64,000 bases of DNA from Rahnella bonaserana (GCF_019049675.1 NZ_JAFMOW010000054.1:1-64000), one strand, 5' to 3'; positions 39,726 to 51,248 are shown, counted from the first letter of the stretch. The notes: a model not told the origin generated them from the letters alone. Numbers and translations are program-made.

Positions 39726-41933
39726 ATGACACAAATTGAAGCGGGCAGCAAAGAATGGATGCCTTCCCGGGCGGCAGAGTTTCTCTGTCGCCAGACGGAG
39801 CGGTTGGTTAAAGGCCGAAGCCTGACACCAGCGGAATGCCAGCGTATTTATGATTTTTGTGGTGTCCGGCCGGGCTATTTGCAATGGCAGAAGTTTCTTG
39901 TCCCCTTACTTTCGTTACTGGGTTTGTTGTCGCTGGTCGCGGGTGCCGTATTTTTTGTCGCCTGGAACTGGGCAAATATGCCGAAGATGGCAAAATTTGC
40001 GCTGGCAGAGTTGTTGGTCGTTGCGCTTGCCGTCTTAGTCTGGTGGCGCTGGTATGACGGACTTGCGCGCAGTGCCTTACTGGCGACAGGTCTAAGCTTT
40101 GGTGCGCTGTTTGCCCTGTATGGACAGATTTATCAGACGGGCGCCGACAGCTGGGAGCTGTTCAGAGCCTGGTTGTTTGTTTTCCTGCCTTTAGCCCTTA
40201 TCGCCCGTCAGAACAGCCTGTGGTTCTGCACCTGGCTGCTTGCCAGCCTTACATTTCAGCTTTATTACGCCACGGTGTCTATGTCCATGCTGGACAGCAC
40301 GGTATTTGATGGTCTCGACTATTTTCCCACAACGGCTCTCTATGGTTACCTGATTGTGCAGGTGCTGTGTCTGGTCACGCGTGAAGTTCTTGCCCTGCGT
40401 GCAATTAAACACAATCCGCAGTCCTGGCTTGCCAGTCGCTGGTTTTCGCGTGTGATGGCCGCTTTCCTGTTATTGATGCTGACTTCCATCGTCGCCGGAA
40501 ATGTGTCCGGCTGGCGCTACGGTAACCCTCATCCCTTTGTTACCGCGTTATGGCTGGTGGTTTTACTGGCGGGTTACTTCTTCTACCGCTATCGCCATCC
40601 TGACCTTTGCATGCTGACACTGGGGACAGTCAGTTTAGCCGCCGTTGGATGCGTGCTAATCATGCAGATGTTCGACAGCTCTTATGATTTGGGCGGCCTC
40701 TTTATGCTGGGCTGCCTGATGGCCTTATGGCTGGCAGGATGTGGCGCCCTGATGCTCTACTGGCGGCGTAAACTCTATGAACGCCAGCCGGTCGAGGTTT
40801 CTTCCACGGAAATGGCAGTGCTGACGGAACAGTTACGTCGGCATAATTTGCTTACTCAGACGCAAACTGAAGAGATTCAGCAATTCGACCATTCCTCTCA
40901 TCTTCCCTGGTACTTGCGGCTGACGTTGGGTATCGGTGGCTGGGTCGCGGCGATGATTATTTTACTTCTGCTGGTTCTGGTGCTTTATGTTATCGGCCTG
41001 CTCAATGATCCCAGCGCTGCTACGGTGATTATCCCAGCGCTAATCCTTGCCTTTATTGCGGGCGGACTTTTGCGCGTGCAGGGCGTGAGTAAGCATCATA
41101 TCGGACTCGCATGGGCGATAGCGGCAACCTGTGGCCTGTGTTTTGGTTTCTATATTCTCTTTGATCCTGGTTGGGAAATGTCTTTCCTGGTGGGCTCGCT
41201 CTGTTCATTGCCGGTTCTTGCAGTGATGGCGCTGGCAATGCCTGATCGTACTTTTCGTTTTATGGCGATAACGGCGCTGACATTTTTGCTGATCCTTTCC
41301 GGTAATTTGCTGGCCGGGATGTATTTACCACCGGTCATCCGTTTTTGGGCGGTATCAGCGCTGGTTGCTGTCATTGTGATTTTCTGGCTATGGATTATCA
41401 GAGAACAAATTAACTTAAAAGCCACGTCATGGGCTGAGGCTGTTTTCCCTCTCCTCTGGGGTATTCCTTCCGGCCTGATATTGCAGTGTTTTTCTGGTAT
41501 TAACACCGCGCTTCTCTTTGATTTCTTCTGGCGGCCAGAAGGATATTTCACTCTTTCGCTGGGAACTGGCGCAGGTATCGCCGCAGGTTTAATGCTGGGA
41601 TGTCTGTATCAGACTGTGGTGAAAAAGACGGCAACAGCTTCGCTGTTTCTGGTGGCGGCGGTTTTGTGTGGCGCAGCAGCCTTCTATGCACCGGGAATCG
41701 GTCTGGGCATGTGGTTGTTACTGATGGCACGTTATCAGGGAAGTCAGGGAGTTTTAGCCGCGAGCGGCTGTTTTTTAGCACTGTATGTCATCGACTGGTA
41801 TTACTTCCTCGGCGTCAGCTTATTGCATAAATCCCTTCTGATGTTTGTCACTGGCCTGGTGTTGCTGGCGCTGGCATTTACAGCCAAAAAACTGATCCCC
41901 GCGCATAAGGAGGACGCTTATGCAAACCGGTAA
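39726..41933 (+). CDS. DUF2157/DUF4401 multi-pass membrane protein
   Basis: The 735-residue protein contains about 18-20 hydrophobic segments in two blocks. The N-terminal block (about 20-345) fits a DUF2157 domain (RIYDFCGVRPGYLQWQKFLVPLL, then paired helices). After a soluble linker (about 350-395, rich in Gln, Glu and His), the C-terminal block (about 400-725) fits DUF4401. No function is known. The stop overlaps the next gene, a GDYXXLXY protein, by 14 bases, so the two are translationally coupled; this pairing recurs in other proteobacteria. It lies 32 bp after pyrE without a terminator. E. coli K-12 lacks it between pyrE and slmA. Confidence 0.87.
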   Translation: MTQIEAGSKEWMPSRAAEFLCRQTERLVKGRSLTPAECQRIYDFCGVRPGYLQWQKFLVPLLSLLGLLSLVAGAVFFVAWNWANMPKMAKFALAELLVVALAVLVWWRWYDGLARSALLATGLSFGALFALYGQIYQTGADSWELFRAWLFVFLPLALIARQNSLWFCTWLLASLTFQLYYATVSMSMLDSTVFDGLDYFPTTALYGYLIVQVLCLVTREVLALRAIKHNPQSWLASRWFSRVMAAFLLLMLTSIVAGNVSGWRYGNPHPFVTALWLVVLLAGYFFYRYRHPDLCMLTLGTVSLAAVGCVLIMQMFDSSYDLGGLFMLGCLMALWLAGCGALMLYWRRKLYERQPVEVSSTEMAVLTEQLRRHNLLTQTQTEEIQQFDHSSHLPWYLRLTLGIGGWVAAMIILLLLVLVLYVIGLLNDPSAATVIIPALILAFIAGGLLRVQGVSKHHIGLAWAIAATCGLCFGFYILFDPGWEMSFLVGSLCSLPVLAVMALAMPDRTFRFMAITALTFLLILSGNLLAGMYLPPVIRFWAVSALVAVIVIFWLWIIREQINLKATSWAEAVFPLLWGIPSGLILQCFSGINTALLFDFFWRPEGYFTLSLGTGAGIAAGLMLGCLYQTVVKKTATASLFLVAAVLCGAAAFYAPGIGLGMWLLLMARYQGSQGVLAASGCFLALYVIDWYYFLGVSLLHKSLLMFVTGLVLLALAFTAKKLIPAHKEDAYANR

Positions 41934-42456
41934 CCTGAGAAAATGGCTGGCAGGAGTCGTGATACTGCTGGCGCTGATCGCAGTGAATGCGGGTATCTGG
42001 CAAAAAGAACAAATGCTTAACCAGGGCGCAGTAATGATATTGGAGCTTGCGCCGGTTGATCCGCGATCTTTGATGCAGGGGGATTATATGGCGCTCAATT
42101 ATGCCATCACGCGATCTTTACAAGAGCAGTTATACCAGCAACGTCAGGGTTGTCATTCTGTTCCAGAGACGCCATGTTTTCCTGTCCGTGGCAACATTAT
42201 TGTGGCAGTGAATGAACACCGGCTGGTCACTCAGGCACGGTTTGACAGCGGTGAGCCGCTGAAGCCCGATGAATTGCGGGTTAACTATCATATGAAGGCC
42301 GGAACGCTGACAGTGGGAACGGATGCTTACTTTTTCCAGGAAGATCACGGTGAGCGTTTCGCCAGCGCACGTTATGGAGCATTTCGTGTAGGGGAAGACG
42401 GTACGGCATTACTGACCGCTATGCTGGATGAAAATGGGAAAGTGATTCAGCCGTAG
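41920..42456 (+). CDS. GDYXXLXY domain protein
   Basis: The 178-residue protein has one N-terminal membrane anchor (WLAGVVILLALIAVNAGIW, about 9-27) and then a periplasmic domain with the signature GDYMALNY at residues 54-61. A pair of cysteines (GCHSVPETPCF) could form a disulfide in the periplasm. The ATG lies within the last codons of the DUF2157/DUF4401 gene, with an AAGGAGG site ahead of it. The function is unknown. The tight coupling suggests a two-component envelope complex. Confidence 0.9.
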   Translation: MQTGNLRKWLAGVVILLALIAVNAGIWQKEQMLNQGAVMILELAPVDPRSLMQGDYMALNYAITRSLQEQLYQQRQGCHSVPETPCFPVRGNIIVAVNEHRLVTQARFDSGEPLKPDELRVNYHMKAGTLTVGTDAYFFQEDHGERFASARYGAFRVGEDGTALLTAMLDENGKVIQP

Positions 42457-42466
42457 CGGAAAAAAC

Positions 42467-42489
42467 AAAAGGGCCTTTCGGCCCTTTTT
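42467..42489. terminator. GDYXXLXY/slmA bidirectional terminator
   Basis: A 9-bp stem AAAAGGGCC/GGCCCTTTT over TTTC lies between convergent genes. Confidence 0.8.
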
Positions 42490-42520
42490 GATATCTGACG
42501 TTTGTCACTGCTTCGTGTTT

Positions 42521-43117
42521 CTATTGTAACTGAGCGGAGATAAGCGGCCAGCGGGTATCGAAGTCCTGCGTCGGCTTGTACTTGAATTCGGAGCGTACAA
42601 AGCGTGACAGCATCCCTTCGCAAAAGGCCAGTAGCTGGCTGGCAAGCAGGGTTTCATCACTGATAAACCCGCTGCCTTCGCGCATTTTCTTTTCCCGCAA
42701 AACCTGACGCAATTGCGCTTCGATTCGCTCGAACAGCTGGTTGATGCGACCTTGCAGACGGTCCTGTTCAAACATCAGGGCATGACCGGTCATGATGCGG
42801 GTTAGCCCCGGATTCCGTTCGGCAAAACCTAAAATCAGCAGCAGAATCAGACGTATTCTGTTTAGCGTATCTTTTTCATCCTGCAGGATGAGATTGATAC
42901 GAGTGATCAGACTGTCTTCGATAAACTCAATTAAGCTGTCAAACATCCGCGTTTTACTGGGAAAATGACGATAAAGAGCTGCTTCTGAAACACCTACACT
43001 GGCGGCAAGCTTTGCCGTTGTGATCCGCTGGCTGCCATCGCTGGACTGAAGCATTTGCGCTAACGCCTGCAAAATCTCTTCGCGCCTGTTCCTTTTTGTC
43101 GTTTCTTTCTCTGCCAT
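42521..43117 (-). CDS. slmA: nucleoid occlusion factor SlmA
   Basis: SlmA is a TetR-fold DNA-binding protein that blocks FtsZ assembly over the nucleoid. The 198-residue protein equals E. coli SlmA. Its helix-turn-helix is [28 protein letters not shown] (about 32-59), and the FtsZ-binding C-terminal helices follow. The start at 43117 ([15 protein letters not shown]) matches E. coli; an upstream in-frame Met at 43168 is rejected. It lies 171 bp after dut on the same strand. Confidence 0.97.
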   Translation of the reverse strand: MAEKETTKRNRREEILQALAQMLQSSDGSQRITTAKLAASVGVSEAALYRHFPSKTRMFDSLIEFIEDSLITRINLILQDEKDTLNRIRLILLLILGFAERNPGLTRIMTGHALMFEQDRLQGRINQLFERIEAQLRQVLREKKMREGSGFISDETLLASQLLAFCEGMLSRFVRSEFKYKPTQDFDTRWPLISAQLQ

Positions 43118-43288
43118 GTCTGAATAGACCCTTGCTAAAAAACGGCTAAAACCATGGAGAAACCGCACAACTGCCGCATGAATCGCTGTGATCCTGCGGC
43201 TTATTTCGTTCCCTTCGCGTTGTTACGGTCTGATAGTGATAAGGATCTGTTCAATATCGCGTCAAAATCTGCGGTGCTGAACAGGTTC

Positions 43289-43747
43289 TTATTGGCGACC
43301 TGAGTGGCCAAAGCCCCCTTCGCCGCGTTCACTGGCGTCGAAATCTTCCACCAGATTGAATTCTGCCTGAACGACGGGTACAAACACCATCTGAGCAATG
43401 CGCTCGCCCGGTTCGATTACAAATGTCGTCTGACCGCGGTTCCATACAGACACCATCAGCTGGCCCTGATAATCAGAGTCGATAAGACCGACCAGATTCC
43501 CCAGCACGACGCCGTGTTTATGGCCCAGACCGGAGCGCGGCAAAATCACCGCCGCCAGATTAGCATCACCAATATGGATAGCCAGACCGGTTGGCAGCAG
43601 CGTAGTTTCGCCCGGTTTCAGTTCTACGGACGCGTCCAGACAGGCGCGTAAATCCAGACCCGCAGACCCTGGTGTCGCGTAAGCCGGTAAAGGGAAAGTC
43701 GAACCGATGCGCGGGTCGAGAATTTTAATGTCGATTTTTTTCATCAT
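43289..43747 (-). CDS. dut: dUTP diphosphatase
   Basis: Dut hydrolyses dUTP to dUMP, keeping uracil out of DNA and feeding dTMP synthesis. The 152-residue trimeric enzyme has all five motifs: [40 protein letters not shown], and the C-terminal [12 protein letters not shown] arm. The start at 43747 (MMKKIDI) matches E. coli and overlaps the coaBC coding end by 23 bases. The coaBC-dut-slmA order is as in E. coli. Confidence 0.97.
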   Translation of the reverse strand: MMKKIDIKILDPRIGSTFPLPAYATPGSAGLDLRACLDASVELKPGETTLLPTGLAIHIGDANLAAVILPRSGLGHKHGVVLGNLVGLIDSDYQGQLMVSVWNRGQTTFVIEPGERIAQMVFVPVVQAEFNLVEDFDASERGEGGFGHSGRQ

Positions 43748-44939
43748 AACGGCTGACAATCTCTTCTAATAAACGTTGACCAAGCAGGGACTTATCGCTG
43801 AGCGGTAAGATTTTATCCCCGTCCTGCCAAAAAAGATGCAGAGCATTGGAATCACTGTTGAAACCCTGCCCGGCAAGTGAAACATCGTTAGCGCAGATCA
43901 GATCCAGATTCTTGCGGATCCTTTTTTGCCGCGCGTATTCTTCCACATTCTGGGTTTCAGCAGCAAACCCCACGACGTAAGGCCGGTTTTCTGTCATGGC
44001 CGCAACGCCCGCGACAATGTCGGGGTTTTTCACCATTTTTACAGTGATTTCATCGCCTTGCTTTTTGATTTTCTCATCAGCAATATTTTCAGCGCGGTAA
44101 TCAGCCACGGCAGCGCAGGAAATAAAAATATGCTGAGAACCCGCAGACAGTTGCACCGCTTTCTGCATTTCCAGCGCACTTTCCACATCAATCCGGCGGA
44201 CGTCAGGCGGCGTCGGCTGGGTGACCGGTCCGGCGATCAGCGTAACCTGCGCGCCACGTTCTGCGGCGGCTTTAGCAATGGCAAAGCCCATTTTGCCGGA
44301 ACTGTGATTACTGATGAAGCGGACAGGATCCAGCGGCTCACGGGTCGGACCTGCGGTCACCATAATGTTCAGATGCGCCAGATCGTTGCGCGAAGAGAAG
44401 TGCGCGTTTGCCATATCAACAATCACCAGCGGATCGAGCATGCGTCCCGGACCTACGTCGCCACAAGCCTGACTGCCGCTGTCAGGGCCCCACAACAACG
44501 TGCCCCGTGCCGCCAGGCTTTGCAGATTTTCCTGCGTGACGGCAGCGCGATACATTTGCTGATTCATCGCCGGCAGCACCGCGACCGGCGCGGCGGTCGC
44601 CAGACATACCGTTGTCAGCAGATCATTCGCCATACCGGCATTCATGCGGGCCAGCAAATCCGCCGTGGCGGGGGCGATAATCACTAAATCAGCCCATTTG
44701 CCTAACTCAATATGGCCCATTGCCGCTTCAGCGGCGGGATCAAGCAGGTCGTCAGAAACCTGATAGCCAGAAACAGCCTGCAGGCTCAGCGGAGTCACAA
44801 AGGATTTCGCCGCTTCTGTCATGACGACGCGAACTTCAGCGCCTCTTTCACGTAAGCGACGTACCAGTTCTGGTGCTTTATAGGCAGCGATACCACCGCT
44901 GATACCGAGCACAATATGTTTGCCGGAAAGTCCCGTCAT
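43725..44939 (-). CDS. coaBC: bifunctional phosphopantothenoylcysteine decarboxylase/synthetase
   Basis: CoaBC joins cysteine to 4'-phosphopantothenate using CTP and then decarboxylates the product, two steps of coenzyme A synthesis. The 404-residue protein has the N-terminal flavin-binding CoaC domain ([28 protein letters not shown]) and the C-terminal CoaB domain ([25 protein letters not shown]). Three ATGs stand in a row at 44945, 44942 and 44939. The third has the best spacing from the GGA ahead and is chosen; either of the others would add one or two Met. It is divergent from radC. Confidence 0.96.
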   Translation of the reverse strand: MTGLSGKHIVLGISGGIAAYKAPELVRRLRERGAEVRVVMTEAAKSFVTPLSLQAVSGYQVSDDLLDPAAEAAMGHIELGKWADLVIIAPATADLLARMNAGMANDLLTTVCLATAAPVAVLPAMNQQMYRAAVTQENLQSLAARGTLLWGPDSGSQACGDVGPGRMLDPLVIVDMANAHFSSRNDLAHLNIMVTAGPTREPLDPVRFISNHSSGKMGFAIAKAAAERGAQVTLIAGPVTQPTPPDVRRIDVESALEMQKAVQLSAGSQHIFISCAAVADYRAENIADEKIKKQGDEITVKMVKNPDIVAGVAAMTENRPYVVGFAAETQNVEEYARQKRIRKNLDLICANDVSLAGQGFNSDSNALHLFWQDGDKILPLSDKSLLGQRLLEEIVSRYDEKNRH

Positions 44940-45127
44940 CATCATTGTCCGATTGGTTGAAAGCTGGAAGAAGCGACATTTTAGCATAACGCGCAATGAT
45001 GACAGCTATTGGCGATGCTCCCTTACCGGAGCAATAAAAATTCTGCGTAATGTCTCGCAAGCTGACCAGGTGAAGATCACGACGGCGATGCCCTTATGCG
45101 ACAATCTTTGTCAATTAAGGAGTCAGG

Positions 45128-45808
45128 ATGACGAAACGACAAGACCTCTGGCCGGGCGTGACGCCGCCACGGGAGAAATTATTGCAGCAAGGGGCAAAAG
45201 AGTTGTCGGATCAGGAGCTGCTGGCTATTTACCTGCGCACAGGATGCCGGGGATTGCATGTCATGGAACTGGCAAAGAACCTGCTGGATGAGTTCGGTTC
45301 ATTGCATCAGTTGCTGATGGCAGATTTTGACGCGATGGCTCGCACGAAAGGAATGGGCGTCGCCAAGTTTTCCCAGCTGGTCGCTGTGTCCGAATTATCA
45401 CGCCGTGCCTATTTGCGTCACTTAAGCGCTGAAAATGCGATGCTCAGTCCGCAGGTTATCAGAGAATATTTGCAGAATTTGCTCGTTTTTCGGGAAAGAG
45501 AGGTTTTTCTGGTACTTTTTCTCGACAACCAGCATCGCGTTATTCGCCATGAGGAGATGTTTGCTGGTACTATTGGGCACGTAGAAGTGTATCCCCGCGA
45601 AATTGTTCGTGGTGCGATGAAGGTTAATGCGGCAGCCCTAATTCTGGCGCATAATCACCCATCCGGTCGGGCTGAGCCCAGCCTGATGGACAGAAAAGTG
45701 ACTGAACAGATTATTCGAGCGTGCCAGCTGCTTGAGATTCGTGTCCTTGACCATTTGGTCGTAGGTCACGGAGAAACGGTATCTTTTGCCGAGCGCGGTT
45801 GGATTTAG
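45128..45808 (+). CDS. radC: RadC family JAMM protein
   Basis: RadC (YicR) was once linked to DNA repair, but that role is not supported. The 226-residue protein has an N-terminal helix-hairpin-helix-like region and a C-terminal JAMM metallo-domain with His175, His177 and Asp188 ([14 protein letters not shown]), which coordinate zinc. A weak hairpin (45821-45838) follows the stop. The location between coaBC and rpmB matches E. coli. Confidence 0.94.
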   Translation: MTKRQDLWPGVTPPREKLLQQGAKELSDQELLAIYLRTGCRGLHVMELAKNLLDEFGSLHQLLMADFDAMARTKGMGVAKFSQLVAVSELSRRAYLRHLSAENAMLSPQVIREYLQNLLVFREREVFLVLFLDNQHRVIRHEEMFAGTIGHVEVYPREIVRGAMKVNAAALILAHNHPSGRAEPSLMDRKVTEQIIRACQLLEIRVLDHLVVGHGETVSFAERGWI

Positions 45809-45852
45809 CCTCGTTTTTTGAAGATCCTTTGGGATCTTTAGCTGTTCGGGAC

Positions 45853-45881
45853 TTGAGCACTTACGCTACAGAGCGTATACT
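45853..45881 (+). promoter_or_regulatory. rpmBG promoter
   Basis: TTGAGC and TATACT separated by 17 nt, an excellent sigma-70 promoter, lie about 190 bp before rpmB. Confidence 0.75.
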
Positions 45882-45914
45882 ACGCCACCTTTGAGAATCT
45901 TGGGTTTGGCGATA

Positions 45915-46007
45915 AGAGCCTATCTCAGCAGGTTTCTGACCTGATGAATTGGTTTTTACCCGACGACAGTGAGTCGGTTCTCAGTGGAGTTTGCTGAGAT
46001 GGGCTCT
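45915..46007 (+). other. structured 5' leader of rpmBG (three-way junction)
   Basis: A 16-base closing stem pairs 45915-45930 with 45992-46007 (15 Watson-Crick pairs plus one G-U). Inside it are two hairpins: CAGGT/ACCTG (45929-45943) and CCGAC/GTCGG (45960-45977). The first hairpin shares two bases with the closing stem, so the exact junction is ambiguous. The whole lies in the rpmBG transcript, 66 nt before the rpmB start. Such folds in ribosomal-protein leaders are often protein-binding autoregulatory sites; none is known to me for rpmBG. Confidence 0.6.
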
Positions 46008-46052
46008 AAAAGCCTGACGAGGCGGCCATACCCTATACGAAGCTCGAGCTGA

Positions 46053-46489
<437 letters not shown>

Positions 46490-46504
46490 TTTTAGTGGAT
46501 TGCT

Positions 46505-46530
46505 AAAAACCCGGCTCCGGCCGGGTTTTT
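46505..46530 (+). terminator. rpmBG terminator
   Basis: A 10-bp stem AAAAACCCGG/CCGGGTTTTT over a 6-nt loop lies 15 nt after the rpmG stop. Confidence 0.9.
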
Positions 46531-46630
46531 TATTGCCTGAATTTCACGATTTTCATTCTCAGCGACTTTTATTTGCCTGATGTCGGTGTCTGCGACACAC
46601 TCTGAACACGATTCTGCTAAGGGAGAAATT

Positions 46631-47440
46631 ATGCCGGAATTACCTGAGGTTGAAACCAGCCGCAGAGGGATTGAACCCTATTTGAAAGGTCACACCATAC
46701 TCCATGCTGTCGTACGCAATCCGCGTTTACGCTGGCCTGTCTCGGCGGAGATCTTAGCGTTAAGCGATCAGCCTGTTCTGAGTGTTCAGCGCCGCGCAAA
46801 ATATCTTCTGGTGGAGCTGAAAACCGGCTGGATTATCATTCATCTGGGCATGTCTGGCAGCCTGCGGGTATTGCCGGAAGAAACAGAGCCGGGCAAACAT
46901 GATCACGTCGATCTGGTCATGGATACCGGCCATGTGCTGCGTTATACCGATCCGCGCCGTTTTGGCGCCTGGTTATGGTCTTCTGATCTGGCAGCCAGCA
47001 ATGTCCTGGCCCATCTCGGCCCTGAACCGCTGAGCGAAGATTTCACGGCGGATTACCTGTTTGAGAAATGCCGCACGAAGAAATCACCGATCAAACCCTG
47101 GCTGATGGACAACAAACTGGTGGTCGGCGTGGGGAATATCTATGCCAGCGAATCCTTGTTTGTTGCCGGCATTTCACCTGACAGACCCGCCCATTCGCTC
47201 AAACGTGATGAAGCGGAGTTGCTGGTCAGAACCATCAAAGCAGTATTATTGCGTTCTATTGAACAGGGCGGGACGACGCTGAAGGACTTTTTACAGTCAG
47301 ACGGAAAACCGGGATATTTCGCGCAGGAATTGCAAGTCTATGGAAGGGCTGGTGAGCCTTGCCGGGCATGTGGTACGCCCATTGAGAGTAAGAAACACGC
47401 TCAGCGCACCACGTTTTTCTGCCCGAACTGCCAGCGCTAA
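46631..47440 (+). CDS. mutM: formamidopyrimidine-DNA glycosylase
   Basis: MutM (Fpg) excises 8-oxoguanine and formamidopyrimidines and cuts the resulting abasic site. The 269-residue protein equals E. coli. Pro2 ([13 protein letters not shown]) is the catalytic nucleophile after Met removal. A C-terminal zinc finger has the pattern C-X2-C-X16-C-X2-C (CRACG ... CPNC). The start at 46631 has a GGGAG site; an in-frame Met at 46580 would displace Pro2 and is impossible for activity. It is convergent with coaD, eight bp apart. Confidence 0.98.
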   Translation: MPELPEVETSRRGIEPYLKGHTILHAVVRNPRLRWPVSAEILALSDQPVLSVQRRAKYLLVELKTGWIIIHLGMSGSLRVLPEETEPGKHDHVDLVMDTGHVLRYTDPRRFGAWLWSSDLAASNVLAHLGPEPLSEDFTADYLFEKCRTKKSPIKPWLMDNKLVVGVGNIYASESLFVAGISPDRPAHSLKRDEAELLVRTIKAVLLRSIEQGGTTLKDFLQSDGKPGYFAQELQVYGRAGEPCRACGTPIESKKHAQRTTFFCPNCQR

Positions 47441-47448
47441 CGCGTGAT

Positions 47449-47937
<489 letters not shown>

Positions 47938-48705
47938 TCACTTTTGCAGTTGATGGCTGAGCGCCCACAGGGCGGCATACTTATTGAAGGTATATTGTGC
48001 ATTGACGCCTGCCAGGATCAACCCCTGCTTACCATCCAGAAAGCCAGCGCGGAGGATCCAGGTTTTAATGAATGCACCCAGTGTATGCGAAATAATCGAG
48101 AAGAAACTGCACTTACGCCCTTGCTGATGGCGTTGTTCTGCCCATGCCTGCGCATAGCTGAGCTGTTTTCGCTGGAAAGCGAAAAGGTCACGACAAGTGA
48201 GATGCTGGAGATCGCCTTGTAACGGCACCAACGCGGCATTACCGGTGTTCAGTGATTCATGAACCAGATCGTCGTTATAACTGAATGTGGAAGGGTACAA
48301 CCGGTTGACGCGATCGGGATACCAGCCGCTGTGGCGCATGAATCTGCCGAGAAAAAGATTACTTCGCCCGAGGCTATAAACGGCGTTTTCCTGAGGAGTA
48401 TTCAAAACGTTTTCAATAGACTTGCGCAGTTCTGGCGTCACACGCTCGTCGGCATCGATCATCAAAATATAGTCGCCGGTAGCATAGCTTTGTGCCAGCT
48501 GGCGTTGTTTGCCGAATCCCGGCCAGTCTTTATTTTGAAATACTTTAGCGCCATAGCTTCGGGCAACGTCAGCGGTGGCATCTTTGCTGCCGGAGTCGAG
48601 CAGAATAATTTCATCTGCCCATGCAACTGATTCAAGGCATTCCGGCAATAAATCGGCTTCATTACGTGCAATCAGTACAACGGATAAACGTTTTTTATCA
48701 GCCAT
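47938..48705 (-). CDS. waaE: LPS core beta-1,4-glucosyltransferase WaaE (GT2)
   Basis: WaaE (KdtX) adds glucose to the first heptose of the inner core in Klebsiella, Serratia and Yersinia. The 255-residue GT2 enzyme has the nucleotide-binding [20 protein letters not shown], the DSGSKDAT segment, the metal-binding DADER (about residue 86), and the [15 protein letters not shown] region. The ATG at 48705 shares one base with the waaA stop (TGATG). A TTG codon just upstream is also possible. Family members occur beside waaA and coaD, as here. Confidence 0.92.
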   Translation of the reverse strand: MADKKRLSVVLIARNEADLLPECLESVAWADEIILLDSGSKDATADVARSYGAKVFQNKDWPGFGKQRQLAQSYATGDYILMIDADERVTPELRKSIENVLNTPQENAVYSLGRSNLFLGRFMRHSGWYPDRVNRLYPSTFSYNDDLVHESLNTGNAALVPLQGDLQHLTCRDLFAFQRKQLSYAQAWAEQRHQQGRKCSFFSIISHTLGAFIKTWILRAGFLDGKQGLILAGVNAQYTFNKYAALWALSHQLQK

Positions 48706-49979
48706 CAATGACTCCGCACAGGCAGATAAGGCTCCAGTAAATGCAGCAGACGTTGTAACGCCCCCTGATTTTGATGCAGAACTTCGACGGCATGACGCCC
48801 GTAATACAAACGATAGTCTTCGTCAGTCAGCAGTGTGGAAATTTCTTTCACCAGCGATGCAGTATCCGTCACAGTAATGAGACCGTCGTCCTGAGCCAGC
48901 TTGGCGCAGATGTCTTTGAAATTGAAGGTGTGCGGCCCCATCAGTACCGGGATGGCGTGTGCGGCGGCTTCAAGCGGGTTATGACCACCGCGATCGACCA
49001 GACTGCCGCCGACAAATGCCAGATCGGCAATGCCGTACAGCAGCATTAATTCGCCCATGGTATCGCCGATCACCACCTGAGTGGTCGAGGACGGCACTTC
49101 CCCTGAGCTACGCTGAATGAATGAAAGTCCTGCTTTACGCGTCAGTTCACATGCCACCGGGAAACGTTCCGGATGACGGGGAACCAGAATCAGCAGCAAG
49201 TTCGGATGTGCTTTCAGCAGCTCTTTATGTGCTTCCAGCAACAGAGTTTCTTCACCCTCATGCGTGCTGGTGGCTATCCAGACCTGACGGCGTGATGCCC
49301 ACTGACTGCGTAACGCAATGGCTTTTGCCGCCAGTTCGGGTGTCACGGAGATATCGAATTTCAGGCTACCGGTGACCGCGAGCTGATTTCGTTTCAGGCC
49401 TAACGAGAGGAAACGTTCACCATCCTCCTGGTTTTGCGCGGCAATCAGCGTGATACGCTGCAAAATGGTACGAATGAATTTACCCAGTTTCTGATATCCC
49501 TTCGCCGAACGGGCTGAAAGGCGCGCATTGGCGATGACCAGAGGGATCTGGCGACGGTGCAGGGCACTGATCAGATTCGGCCACAATTCGGTTTCCATGA
49601 TGATAACCAGCTTAGGGTTTACCTCATCAAGAAAGCGATTTACTGATCCTGCCAGATCATAAGGCAGATAGACGTGATGCACGCCTTTGCCGAAAGCCGA
49701 CTGAACGCGCTCAGAACCTGTAGGTGTCATTGTGGTGACGGTAATCGGCAAGGAAGGATAACGATGACGTAAAGCGCGGACTAAAGGAATGGCTGCCAGT
49801 GTTTCACCCACGGAAACGGAATGGAGCATAATGCCACCGGAGACAACCTTCCCTTTGCAGAAGCCATAACGTTCAGCCCAGCGTTTACGGTATGCAGGAG
49901 ACTTCCGGCTGCGCAACAGTAAACGGATCCAAATCAATGGCTGAATTAAATATATGATTATATTATAAAAAATATTCAT
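48705..49979 (-). CDS. waaA: Kdo transferase WaaA (KdtA)
   Basis: WaaA transfers Kdo residues to the lipid A precursor and is essential. The 424-residue protein has an N-terminal membrane anchor ([16 protein letters not shown]), the acceptor-binding HSVSVGET motif with catalytic Glu59, and the C-terminal GT-B donor domain with [23 protein letters not shown]. It overlaps waaE by one base. About 120 nt of AT-rich DNA separates it from the upstream glycosyltransferase. Confidence 0.97.
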   Translation of the reverse strand: MNIFYNIIIYLIQPLIWIRLLLRSRKSPAYRKRWAERYGFCKGKVVSGGIMLHSVSVGETLAAIPLVRALRHRYPSLPITVTTMTPTGSERVQSAFGKGVHHVYLPYDLAGSVNRFLDEVNPKLVIIMETELWPNLISALHRRQIPLVIANARLSARSAKGYQKLGKFIRTILQRITLIAAQNQEDGERFLSLGLKRNQLAVTGSLKFDISVTPELAAKAIALRSQWASRRQVWIATSTHEGEETLLLEAHKELLKAHPNLLLILVPRHPERFPVACELTRKAGLSFIQRSSGEVPSSTTQVVIGDTMGELMLLYGIADLAFVGGSLVDRGGHNPLEAAAHAIPVLMGPHTFNFKDICAKLAQDDGLITVTDTASLVKEISTLLTDEDYRLYYGRHAVEVLHQNQGALQRLLHLLEPYLPVRSH

Positions 49980-50099
49980 CTTTTATCAGGCGTTGCATTA
50001 GGGAAAGTCAATTTCATATAGCGAAAATAGTCCCGGCGGATAGATGGGCACATGTTATCAGATAAGTGTGATCGACTCATCATGTCAGCGCGAATGGCA

Positions 50100-51248
50100 T
50101 CAGGCCAGCAACGAGTAATAAAGTGCAACTAATTGTTGTGAAAGGTTTTTGGGACTGCAGGGGAGAATACGCTCTCTGGCGGCATTTCCCATCTCAGCAT
50201 TTTCCAACCGGGAAGGGATTTTCTTCACGAATTCACTGAGTTTTGCCACATCCAGCGCATCACAAACAAACCCTTCACGTCCTTCCCGGATAAATTCAGC
50301 GCCGCCACATGTCTGGCTGGTGATCACCGGAAGGCCGCAGGCCATCGCTTCAAGAATGACATTAGGAAACGGGTCATACAACGTCGGTAAAATCATTCCA
50401 TCAGCCGCGTGATAGAAAGGCAGAACATTGTTTTGTACGCCAGCGAAACGGACTCTTTCCAGGCAGCCAGCCTGCTTTGCCAGTGATTCATACTTCTTCT
50501 GGTCTTTATCTTGTCCGACAACGATGAGATAGCGGTCACTGGATGCAATGGCTTCTATCGCGGGTTTAAGCCCTTTACGCTCAAAACCTGAGCCCACGTA
50601 AATCAGTGCAACAGCGCCGGCTGGAATAGAAAGCGTTTCGCGCGAGGCATGGCGTTGTTCGTCAGTTGCCGGAGTAAATTTTTGCGAGTCGATCGCATTA
50701 TAAATAACCGCGAACCGGCTCTCATCGACCCCGTAACAACGCATGATGTCGCGTTTTACCATCTCAGAATTACAGATGATTTTTTTCAATTCCGGCGAAT
50801 GGAACATCGCTTCTTCGGCTTGCAGGACATAACGGTGGTAGGGACTGATTTGGGTAAGCAAACGCTGAAAAGGGGAAATAACGCGTGCCCGTTGTTCCAG
50901 CCAGACGCGATGTGCGCCGTCTCCTGCACGGAAAATATCGCAACCCGGGATGCGCTCATGACTTTGAACTATATCGAAATGTTCCTGCTTCCAGCATTGC
51001 TGCGCGGCTGCGGCAAAGCCTTTTTCCCTTGAAACCCGACCGTATTTAGCCGGATTACAAAGATGAATTTTCCATTTCGGATTAGGCTTGCCTTCCCACT
51101 GACGGGTGATGATGTTCAGGTCGATATTCTGATCGTCCAGTGCTTCCAGGGCGCGGGATATAAAACGTTCTGCGCCGCCATCCGGGCGATACTTTTGTCT
51201 GACAATCGCTAAACGAATACTTTTTGCCTGATCAGCAGAATTAGTCAT
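50100..51248 (-). CDS. LPS core glycosyltransferase family 4, WabG-like
   Basis: This is a 382-residue GT4 enzyme. It begins with an RLAIVRQKYRPDGGAERFISRAL motif, carries VQSHERIPGCDIFRAGDGAHRVW, and has a C-terminal GT-B donor domain with VGSGFERKGL and the E-X7-E-like stretch PFPNVILEAMACGLPVI. The N-terminal motif resembles Klebsiella WabG, a galacturonic acid transferase to heptose II, from memory; it is less like E. coli WaaG. The start at 51248 (MTNSADQ) overlaps the waaQ stop by eight bases; 58 further in-frame codons upstream lie inside waaQ and are rejected. The exact sugar is not provable from sequence. Confidence 0.85.
   Translation of the reverse strand: MTNSADQAKSIRLAIVRQKYRPDGGAERFISRALEALDDQNIDLNIITRQWEGKPNPKWKIHLCNPAKYGRVSREKGFAAAAQQCWKQEHFDIVQSHERIPGCDIFRAGDGAHRVWLEQRARVISPFQRLLTQISPYHRYVLQAEEAMFHSPELKKIICNSEMVKRDIMRCYGVDESRFAVIYNAIDSQKFTPATDEQRHASRETLSIPAGAVALIYVGSGFERKGLKPAIEAIASSDRYLIVVGQDKDQKKYESLAKQAGCLERVRFAGVQNNVLPFYHAADGMILPTLYDPFPNVILEAMACGLPVITSQTCGGAEFIREGREGFVCDALDVAKLSEFVKKIPSRLENAEMGNAARERILPCSPKNLSQQLVALYYSLLA

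Noticed and set aside
43926-44687. A 253-codon plus-strand ORF antisense to coaBC
   Set aside because: Very rich in His/Arg/Gln, typical of a reverse-frame shadow; no known family.
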